Part shown: positions 1 through 4,473 of the stretch, one piece after another
How the letters are laid out: every line of letters starts with the position of its first letter
Position numbering within the stretch: position 1 is the stretch's first letter
DNA from: an uncultured cyanobacterium
GTDB taxonomy: Bacteria > Cyanobacteriota > Cyanobacteriia > Cyanobacteriales > Geitlerinemataceae
Reading direction: 5' to 3'
Length of the DNA stretch: 5,026 bases
NCBI GenBank assembly: GCA_937121005.1
Contig: CAKZKB010000397.1
Location: forward strand, 1-5,026
Notes under the pieces: model-generated
Told to the model about the DNA's origin: nothing
What the model saw: only the letters and a program-made list of their open reading frames with translations
Database searches by the model: none
Translations under genes and position numbers: made by a program

Positions 1-388
1 CCTTTTGAATGCCGATAATTTCGGGGACGCGGCGATAGATCTCGACGAGTTCTGGGTATCCGGGTTCGACGGGCAAATCCCGATAAACGTCCAAGCCGAT
101 GGCCCGCGGCCCGCCGGCCGCAATTTCGGCCAGTGCGTCGGCGAGTACCGCATCGGGTACCGGCCAAGTGCCGACTGTTTGCAAGTCCTGCTCGGTAATT
201 TCGACGATGACAACGCGATCGTCAATGGGTTCGGGGGGGCGCTGGCGCAACAACAGGTCAAAGGCCGCCAGTTCCAAGTCTTGCAGCAGTCCTAGGACGC
301 GCAACAATGACACCAACACGGCAATGCTAGGCGCGGCCACGATCGCGCCACGCCACTGCCAGAGTTGCTTGCCGAATTTTTTCCACAT
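1..388 (-). CDS. CHASE2-domain membrane protein, N-terminal part (3' end beyond window)
   Basis: The gene starts at ATG 388-386 and runs off the left edge; 129 codons are visible. This is the first possible start after an in-frame stop at 445-443, and no strong Shine-Dalgarno precedes it. Residues 1-13 are basic and aromatic (MWKKFGKQLWQWR), residues 14-34 form a membrane helix, and a CHASE2-type extracytoplasmic domain follows. It contains the hallmark LELAAFDLLLRQRP (38-51), the strand VVIVEITEQDL (59-69), WPVPDAVLA (75-83) and the motif RAIGLDVYRDLPVEPGY (95-111). CHASE2 is a predicted extracytoplasmic sensor domain. In cyanobacteria it is joined to C-terminal helices and sometimes to kinase, cyclase or CHAT modules; the output part lies outside the window, so the downstream function is unknown. 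It lies 81 bp after a DUF928 gene on the same strand, probably in one operon. Family assignment is by motif recognition and is firm; the ligand is unknown. Confidence 0.88.
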   Translation of the reverse strand, partial: MWKKFGKQLWQWRGAIVAAPSIAVLVSLLRVLGLLQDLELAAFDLLLRQRPPEPIDDRVVIVEITEQDLQTVGTWPVPDAVLADALAEIAAGGPRAIGLDVYRDLPVEPGYPELVEIYRRVPEIIGIQK

Positions 389-392
389 ACAA

Positions 393-425
393 CCGCCAAG
401 ATCGCTGGCGGACTGGTGTCCGCCA
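393..425 (-). promoter_or_regulatory. Hairpin with alternative pairing in the DUF928-CHASE2 gap
   Basis: Read on the minus strand, TGGCGGAC (425-418), loop ACCA, GTCCGCCA (413-406) form a perfect 8-bp stem. A second TGGCGG (398-393) lies downstream, four bases before the CHASE2 ATG. It could instead pair with the CCGCCA of the same middle segment (411-406). The two folds exclude each other, and the second would cover the region just before the start codon. No U-run follows, so this is not a standard intrinsic terminator. A role in mRNA processing or translation control is inference only. Confidence 0.4.
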
Positions 426-469
426 CGTTCGTTATGAGGTTCTTAGCGATGCTCCCTGCTTTGATGCAC

Positions 470-1360
470 TTAGTTGGGCGATTCTTCCTCGCTGGGGTCT
501 TCGGACACTTGCGAGTCTTCCTCGACAGTCGGTTCGTCTTCGGCCAGTTCCGATTCTTCGGCCGGGCCCAAAGCCGGAACCACCACGGCCCGCACCCGGT
601 CTTCCCAGTTGTCCGGTTGGGCTTCTTTATAGTAAGCCACTAAGCCATCTAAGTAATCATACCAGATTCCGTTCTCAGCGTAAGCAACGATGCGATCGGC
701 AACGGTCGCGTCTGCGGAAAGTTCGGGCATTTGGTCGTCCGTGACCCCTTCAATAAAGCCGCGCACGTGGAATAATTGGGAGCGATCGCGATCGTCGCAG
801 TAGAGTTCGAGATCCCAGCTGTAGGTTTGTCCTGGGGCGATCGCTTTTCCTTCGGGAACGGGAATGGCGAGAATGGCAGCTTCGTCGGGCAAGGTGACAT
901 TCTCCGCACTGAAGACTTGGGGGCCGTCGCGACGATGGGAGGGGGCAGTGGTATCGTGTTCTTGCAGCCAGAAGCCCATGGACGAGGTGACATCCGGTTC
1001 GCTCGGGGGAGTCCAGTTAAAGTAGAACGTGGGGCGATCGCTGTCAGTCAGACCGAACAACGAGGTGGCGACAGGATTGCCCGCCACTGGCATATCGGGA
1101 ACTAAAGGGACTAACTGGCAGCCCGGCCCGACGCGGCGCGTACCGCCGCCGAAGGTATCTTCGGGAGCTCCAACGGGAGGCGGACTGAAGCGAGCCCCGC
1201 CGCCAATGGTATCGCCAGGAGCGCCAGCATCGGCCGGATCGAAGTCATTGGCTAGATCCGCGCCGCTATTGAGAGCAGGAACTGCCGCTAGAGCGCCGGG
1301 AGCCCAGGCTACGCCGAGAGAAATTGCTGTGAGTGAGATGAGAGAATGTTTCCAAGCCAC
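470..1360 (-). CDS. DUF928 domain-containing secreted protein
   Basis: This is a 296-residue protein of the cyanobacterial DUF928 family, whose function is not known. I chose the GTG at 1360-1358 as start because AGGAGG lies 7 nt upstream (1373-1368) and a typical signal peptide begins exactly there: basic start, hydrophobic 7-20, cleavage probably after APGALA (about residue 25). The open frame continues upstream to 1525, but that part does not look like protein sequence. The mature protein has a low-complexity N-terminus with two 18-residue repeats (GAPGDTIGGGAR at 46-57, GAPEDTFGGGTR at 64-75). Then comes the DUF928 core from about residue 81 (CQLVPLVP) through RPTFYFNWTPP (109-119) and YSWDLELYCDDRDRS (180-194) to about 260. 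Cys81 and Cys188 are candidates for a disulfide. The tail (about 268-294) is almost all Glu/Asp/Ser. It is probably exported to the periplasm or cell surface and likely co-transcribed with the CHASE2 gene downstream. Confidence 0.88.
   Translation of the reverse strand: MAWKHSLISLTAISLGVAWAPGALAAVPALNSGADLANDFDPADAGAPGDTIGGGARFSPPPVGAPEDTFGGGTRRVGPGCQLVPLVPDMPVAGNPVATSLFGLTDSDRPTFYFNWTPPSEPDVTSSMGFWLQEHDTTAPSHRRDGPQVFSAENVTLPDEAAILAIPVPEGKAIAPGQTYSWDLELYCDDRDRSQLFHVRGFIEGVTDDQMPELSADATVADRIVAYAENGIWYDYLDGLVAYYKEAQPDNWEDRVRAVVVPALGPAEESELAEDEPTVEEDSQVSEDPSEEESPN
1143..1225 (-). repeat. Tandem 54-bp coding repeat (18 codons) in the DUF928 gene
   Basis: The segments around 1143-1171 and 1197-1225 are similar at a fixed offset of 54 bp and encode GAPEDTFGGGTR and GAPGDTIGGGAR. 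Between them is a proline-rich linker (FSPPPV). Differences fall partly at third codon positions, so the protein motif seems conserved rather than freshly duplicated. A Gly-rich GAP..GGGTR motif just after the signal peptide is, to my knowledge, common in DUF928 proteins; here it is present twice. Confidence 0.7.
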
Positions 1361-1624
1361 GATCTTGCCTCCTGTGAGATGAGAGAATTCGCTGGTAGAG
1401 CCGACTGACAGATTTCCCGCTCGCGCGTTGAATTGAGGTCTAGAGGCACGAAACAAGGACGCGATCGCGCTCTTACGAGACAATCTGGGGATACAGTCTG
1501 TCGAACCCTTTACGGTCTCGCCCAATTGGTTTCATTACCACTTTAGCTCTATTGTGCAGTAACAAATCCGAATTGGGGTGCGCTACAGTCAGATAATCTA
1601 AGTGGCCGCGTGTAACTTTGTTAA
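1361..1624. promoter_or_regulatory. Divergent intergenic region (DUF928 gene / hydrolase gene)
   Basis: These 264 bp separate two divergently transcribed genes and must hold the promoters of both unless transcription starts further away. One HIP1 palindrome lies at 1461-1468. A GATAAT hexamer at 1592-1597, 27 nt before the hydrolase ATG, could serve as a -10 element on the plus strand, but I see no convincing -35 at the right spacing. No RNA gene or convincing operator was recognised. The minus-strand frame open through 1361-1525 is interpreted as untranslated leader. Confidence 0.35.
1368..1373 (-). promoter_or_regulatory. Shine-Dalgarno site deciding the GTG start of the DUF928 gene
   Basis: AGGAGG on the minus strand, 7 nt from GTG 1360-1358. 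It is the only consensus site near any candidate start of this frame and sets the N-terminus at the signal peptide. Confidence 0.85.
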
Positions 1625-2665
1625 ATGTACCAACCGCCCTGGTTTTTGAGGAATGGATTGCTGATGACCCTGTACGGGGTGGGGTTCCCCCCTCCCGATC
1701 GACTCGAGGGCTTAGGGCCGATCGCCCATCATCCTGTTGTCTGTTTGGGGGCGCAAAATGTTCCCCTTTTTGCGCGGGTGGCGGTTCCTGATGCACCGCG
1801 AGGGACGATCGTTGCCACTTATGGGATTACCGGATCGTTAGAAGATCAGCGATCGCTACAGTTGTTCTGTCTCCATGCTTTGGCTCGCAATTATGCAGTC
1901 GTCGCCTTCGATTGGCGCGCCCATGGAGAGACAGCCCGTTTGTCTCCTACTTTAACATCCGATGGCATTTTTGAGGGGGAAGATTTTGTTTTATTGGCCG
2001 CGCGATCGCTCCAGTTGGGCTGTCGGCCGCCGTTTTATTTCTTTGGCTATTCTTTAGGCGGTCAATTGGCACTGTGGGGAATCGAAGCAGGGCAAAATCT
2101 ATCGCCAACAGCGCGAGAGTGGGGCTTGCAAGCAGGCGATATTGCTGGGGGTGCGGTGGTCTGTCCGTCTCTCGATTCCGATCGCTCGCTGATCTATTTA
2201 GAAAACCATCCGACGGGGAAACTGATCGAACGACGCATTACCAAACGGTTGCGGGAAATTGCCCTGGAGTTGCACTCGATGTATCCCGATCGCTTCGATC
2301 TCAAAACGGTCGATCGCATTGAGAGTATTCGCGGCTTCGATCGCGAGTTAGTTATCGAGTCTTTAGGGTTTAAGTCGGCGAAAGAGTATTACGATGCCAC
2401 TTCCGGGTTAAAGGTTCTACCAGAATTGAAGTTACCGACGTTGGTTATCTACGCGCAAGACGATCCTTTTTTCGATCCGAGCATTATTCCCGAACTTAAA
2501 GAGATCTGCGATCGCAATTCTCATCTCGATTTATTGCTCACTCGACATGGCGGCCATGTCGGTTATCTTAGCAGTCGATCGTGCCAGCAAGCCTACGGCG
2601 ATCGCGATCGCTATTGGGCGTGGCATCGGGTGTTAGACTGGATCTCGGCAAGAGCGATCGCGTAG
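1625..2665 (+). CDS. Alpha/beta hydrolase, YheT-like (COG0429)
   Basis: A 346-residue alpha/beta-fold hydrolase whose features match the YheT/COG0429 family (esterase-like; natural substrate not established). The N-terminal motif YQPPWFLRNGLLMTLY (2-17) corresponds to the family's usual PPWWLRNGHLQT start, which supports ATG 1625 although no Shine-Dalgarno precedes it. An internal ATG at 1664 would cut this motif. TYGITGSLED (65-74) fits the oxyanion-hole strand, FDWRAHGE (95-102) the next conserved turn, and GYSLGG (141-146) the nucleophile elbow with Ser143. IYAQDDPFFDP (275-285) carries the catalytic Asp, probably Asp280, and TRHGGHVGY (306-314) the catalytic His311. SLGFKSAKEYYDATS (246-260) in the cap or pre-acid region also fits the family. 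There is no signal peptide, so it is probably cytoplasmic. It appears to be transcribed alone; the next gene on this strand starts 173 bp later. Codon use and HIP1 content match the native chromosome (seven GCGATCGC sites start within it). Confidence 0.9.
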   Translation: MYQPPWFLRNGLLMTLYGVGFPPPDRLEGLGPIAHHPVVCLGAQNVPLFARVAVPDAPRGTIVATYGITGSLEDQRSLQLFCLHALARNYAVVAFDWRAHGETARLSPTLTSDGIFEGEDFVLLAARSLQLGCRPPFYFFGYSLGGQLALWGIEAGQNLSPTAREWGLQAGDIAGGAVVCPSLDSDRSLIYLENHPTGKLIERRITKRLREIALELHSMYPDRFDLKTVDRIESIRGFDRELVIESLGFKSAKEYYDATSGLKVLPELKLPTLVIYAQDDPFFDPSIIPELKEICDRNSHLDLLLTRHGGHVGYLSSRSCQQAYGDRDRYWAWHRVLDWISARAIA

Positions 2666-2838
2666 AATAAAAATGAGAGTTAGTCGCGATCGCGTAAAAA
2701 CTGTTCGAGTTTGGAATCGTTGGTGTCGGACATAGAAGGAAGGGCGATCGCGGTAGTTGATGACAGTCCGGGAACAAGATGCTCCCACTACCAATCTATG
2801 GTATCATAATCTCGATCTAGTAAACAAGCTAAAAGTTT
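2666..2838. other. Intergenic region upstream of the mazE-like gene
   Basis: 173 bp without a supported gene. It holds two HIP1 sites (2686-2693, 2744-2751). The first, with the site at the hydrolase stop, makes an 11-bp direct repeat GCGATCGCGTA (2654-2664 and 2686-2696). The promoter of the antitoxin gene should lie here; TTGATG (2757-2762) and CATAAT (2805-2810) are 42 bp apart and do not make one promoter. TATG-4-CATA (2797-2808) and TAAAC-9-GTTTA (2821-2839, overlapping the ATG) are short inverted repeats of the kind AbrB-type autorepressors may bind, but they are too short to be convincing. Confidence 0.3.
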
Positions 2839-3099
2839 ATGACAAAGGCAATCCGAACTCGAATCGTCGAACTTGGGGACGATCGCGGTATTTGTGTCCC
2901 TCAGTCGTTACTCGATCGTCTGGGAATCGATACAGAAGTTGACATTGAAATTGAAGGCGATCGGTTGGTCATTCGATCGGCATCGCGATCGCGTGTCGGT
3001 TGGGAAGAGAAGTTTAAAGAAATGGCAGAACGAAAGGACGACCGTTTGCTGGACGAGGAAATTCCGACGAATTGGGATGAGACGGAATGGCAATGGTAA
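2839..3099 (+). CDS. MazE-like antitoxin, AbrB/SpoVT family
   Basis: An 86-residue protein with the two-part build of MazE antitoxins. Residues 4-49 are a swapped-hairpin AbrB/SpoVT DNA-binding domain: IRTRIVELGDDRGICVP (5-21), SLLDRLGI (23-30), then VDIEIEGDRLVIR (34-46). Residues 54-86 are the toxin-binding tail, with GWEEKFKEMAE (54-64) and the acidic-aromatic end WDETEWQW (79-86), which resembles the WD..EW.W ending of MazE partners of MazF/PemK toxins. Family knowledge: such proteins neutralise the MazF endoribonuclease by wrapping the tail over it and repress their own operon. No Shine-Dalgarno is visible before ATG 2839. A mazF gene should begin by overlapping this stop codon, and only an eight-codon stub is there (see 3093-3119). 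The protein may therefore be orphaned, acting as a repressor or protecting against a related toxin elsewhere. One HIP1 site lies inside it (2985-2992). Confidence 0.87.
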   Translation: MTKAIRTRIVELGDDRGICVPQSLLDRLGIDTEVDIEIEGDRLVIRSASRSRVGWEEKFKEMAERKDDRLLDEEIPTNWDETEWQW

Positions 3100-3119
3100 T
3101 CAAACGCTTTACAGTCTAA
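3093..3119 (+). pseudogene. Remnant of the mazF toxin gene start (8 codons)
   Basis: ATG at 3093-3095 overlaps the mazE stop as ATGGTAA, an arrangement expected for mazE-mazF pairs. It encodes MVIKRFTV and then TAA (3117-3119). Cyanobacterial MazF/PemK toxins that I recall begin MVI.RF.VYLVNLDP, so the stub matches the family's first residues and stops where VYLV should follow. Nothing resembling the rest of mazF appears in any frame up to the convergent PIN gene, which ends 13 bp further on. I read this as a toxin gene cut off by deletion or replacement. The short length means chance resemblance cannot be excluded. Confidence 0.5.
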
Positions 3120-3131
3120 AGGAGTAAAAAT

Positions 3132-3533
3132 TTAAGTTCGCCATACTGTCACTGACATGATATCAAAATGGTAATCGTAAGTCCATACAGGTACTTGCAT
3201 CTGCTGTACTAAAATGGCTGTTACCGCATCAAAGATAGTAATCGTTTGGTCTGGAAATCGCTCCATCAGTCTTACTGCTGCTTGATAATCGTCATCTCGA
3301 GCGTTGATTAAATTAGTAGACTGCTGAATGTCACGAGCAAATTGAAGAGCTTGCTGAATTCCCAGCCGTTGTAGAATGAGTTTGTGAGTTTCTAGATAAA
3401 TCGGGTAAGGAAGGATAATCGACAATTTTGCTTCATTGATTTGTTGTAAATCAGTTTGCGCTTGCTGATGGTATTGGTCGTCAGGATCCGACAGCGCATA
3501 TAAAGGTGTCGTATCGGCTATAATTGCTCTCAT
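3132..3533 (-). CDS. PIN-domain nuclease, VapC-like
   Basis: A 133-residue single-domain PIN protein. Visible acidic residues at the usual places are Asp7 in IADTTPLYALSDPDD (5-19), Glu48 in PYPIYLETHKLILQRLG (42-58), Asp102 in TIFDAVTAILVQQM (99-112) and Asp120 in WTYDYHFDIM (117-126), the counterpart of the FTFD.HF ending of many VapC-like proteins. PIN domains are Mg2+/Mn2+-dependent ribonucleases; VapC toxins cut tRNA or rRNA. All four acidic positions are kept, so it is probably active. Its ATG (3533-3531) overlaps the TGA of the upstream membrane protein gene as ATGA, and no good Shine-Dalgarno is present, so translation is probably coupled by reinitiation. No small antitoxin gene of the usual VapB type is seen beside it. 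It converges with the mazE-like gene at a 32-bp gap. The family call is firm; toxin function is inferred. Confidence 0.85.
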   Translation of the reverse strand: MRAIIADTTPLYALSDPDDQYHQQAQTDLQQINEAKLSIILPYPIYLETHKLILQRLGIQQALQFARDIQQSTNLINARDDDYQAAVRLMERFPDQTITIFDAVTAILVQQMQVPVWTYDYHFDIMSVTVWRT

Positions 3534-4387
3534 GCGTCTGTCTTAGATGGAGAATCAAAGTCTTGGCGATCGTGATTGATTGAAACGTCGCTCCTACCGC
3601 TTCCTTTTGGTGCAGGAGTAATTTTCAATCCCTGTTTGAGATTGGTTGAGTAACCGCGATCGATCAGGAATTTATCCAGGGGAGTGAAATTTTTGTTTTT
3701 CTGCTTTTGTCGCTTGCTTTTTATCCACCATTCAAATAATTTTCCATAGAAAAGTGTTAAGATGCTGCCTGCAAAAGAGAAGATTGCCCCAATTATAGTT
3801 AAAGCATCTTGAGGAAAAAAAACATCTTCTGGATCGTTTAAGCAGGATATCTCCTTAACTCCGCGAATTCTACCATAACATTCTATCTTTTGAGATTGAA
3901 TGTCATAATTAGATGTAACTCCAGTGACTTCTATGTAAATTGCATCACCAGAATTCAAAAGAAGCGGCTCTAGCTTGAGAATATTCTCTTTTGTTTCAAA
4001 ATCAACATCATTCACCAGACTGTCTGGGCTTGAATTAACGATCTCAGGTGAAAATATTTTTTCAACTTCAGAAAAAGAAATCGTTAAGGGCTTTTCCTCA
4101 AAATCATTCGATCCGATCGAGTTGCTGCCATTATTCTCGATCGTAAGACTGTAAATAATTGCGTTATTAATTGCTTCTCCATCAAAGTGGATTTCTAATT
4201 CTTCCGACCTAGGAAAAGAACTATTTAGTAAACTAAATGATGAATTCAGAGTAACTTGCAGGCTTTTTCCAGAAGTTACTTTTTCAAAAAACCATAAGCC
4301 CACTCCCACAATTGAAGCGGTAGTACCAGCAACAAGAAAAGCATTCCAGAGACTGGTTTTGAATTTATTTCCTTGAGATTCAGTCAT
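3530..4387 (-). CDS. Two-helix membrane protein of unknown function, coupled to a PIN gene
   Basis: I recognise no named family for these 285 residues. Residues 16-34 (FLVAGTTASIVGVGLWFFE from 17) form a first membrane helix. Residues 35-193 form a mostly beta-strand domain with Asn/Ser/Glu-rich loops, including IIYSLTIENNGSNSI (77-91), LEPLLLNSGDAIYIEV (139-154) and ECYGRIRGVKEISC (169-182). Residues 194-214 (DALTIIGAIFSFAGSILTLFY) form a second helix. The basic stretch KSKRQKQKNK (223-232) starts a cytoplasmic tail reaching 285. By the positive-inside rule the middle domain is extracytoplasmic; Cys170 and Cys182 could pair there. The IENNG..I and LLLNSGD..YIEV motifs resemble a beta-sandwich domain seen in other uncharacterised membrane proteins. 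The tail (LDKFLIDRGY at 237-246, GRSDVSINHDRQDFD at 264-278) sits directly before the coupled PIN gene and may contact its product. The DNA is clearly AT-richer than the flanks and has no HIP1 site. Confidence 0.7.
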   Translation of the reverse strand: MTESQGNKFKTSLWNAFLVAGTTASIVGVGLWFFEKVTSGKSLQVTLNSSFSLLNSSFPRSEELEIHFDGEAINNAIIYSLTIENNGSNSIGSNDFEEKPLTISFSEVEKIFSPEIVNSSPDSLVNDVDFETKENILKLEPLLLNSGDAIYIEVTGVTSNYDIQSQKIECYGRIRGVKEISCLNDPEDVFFPQDALTIIGAIFSFAGSILTLFYGKLFEWWIKSKRQKQKNKNFTPLDKFLIDRGYSTNLKQGLKITPAPKGSGRSDVSINHDRQDFDSPSKTDA

Positions 4388-4418
4388 ATCTCTTCAGATT
4401 TGTATGTGAATCCGTAAT

Positions 4419-4460
4419 TTCAGCGATCGCCACCCAGAAAACCGGACACCGATCGCTGAA
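4419..4460 (-). terminator. Inverted repeat after rpe, possible terminator hairpin
   Basis: An 11-bp perfect inverted repeat, TTCAGCGATCG (4460-4450) and CGATCGCTGAA (4429-4419) on the minus strand, encloses 20 nt. Inside, CCGG-TTTT-CTGG can add a 4-bp stem with one G-U pair. It starts 13 bp after the rpe stop and ends 31 bp before the next start on the same strand, the place for a terminator. There is no U-run after the stem, so it is not a textbook Rho-independent terminator; it may stabilise or process the rpe mRNA end. One arm contains a full HIP1 site (4423-4430). Confidence 0.45.
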
Positions 4461-4473
4461 TCTAGCTAACAGA

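Noticed and set aside
5..643. Plus-strand open frames over the CHASE2 and DUF928 genes
   Set aside because: The minus-strand frames carry recognisable conserved motifs; the plus-strand translations are low-complexity shadows. The same holds for frames at 776-1382 and 2074-2322.
1361..1525. N-terminal extension of the DUF928 frame to an ATG at 1525
   Set aside because: The added 55 residues would bury the signal peptide, and a consensus AGGAGG sits at the right distance from the GTG at 1360.
1677..1697. G-run/C-run palindrome GGGGTTCCCC near the hydrolase start
   Set aside because: It lies within the coding sequence (Gly-Phe-Pro-Pro codons) and its stem is too short and too far inside to be a leader element.
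2680..2733. A 17-codon minus-strand frame (MSDTNDSKLEQFLRDRD) between the hydrolase and mazE
   Set aside because: It reads like a plausible protein start but has no Shine-Dalgarno and ends at a stop at once; it may be a relic of a lost gene, with too little sequence to call.
3092..3176. Direct repeat AATGGTAATC (3092-3101 and 3167-3176)
   Set aside because: One copy is at the mazE stop and the other inside the PIN coding region; ten bases with no flanking similarity is not enough to claim a target duplication.
2839..3533. MazE-like protein and PIN protein as a standard toxin-antitoxin pair
   Set aside because: They are convergent on opposite strands, and the MazE tail has the form that pairs with MazF rather than PIN toxins. 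Cross-talk is possible but the arrangement does not support a classical operon.
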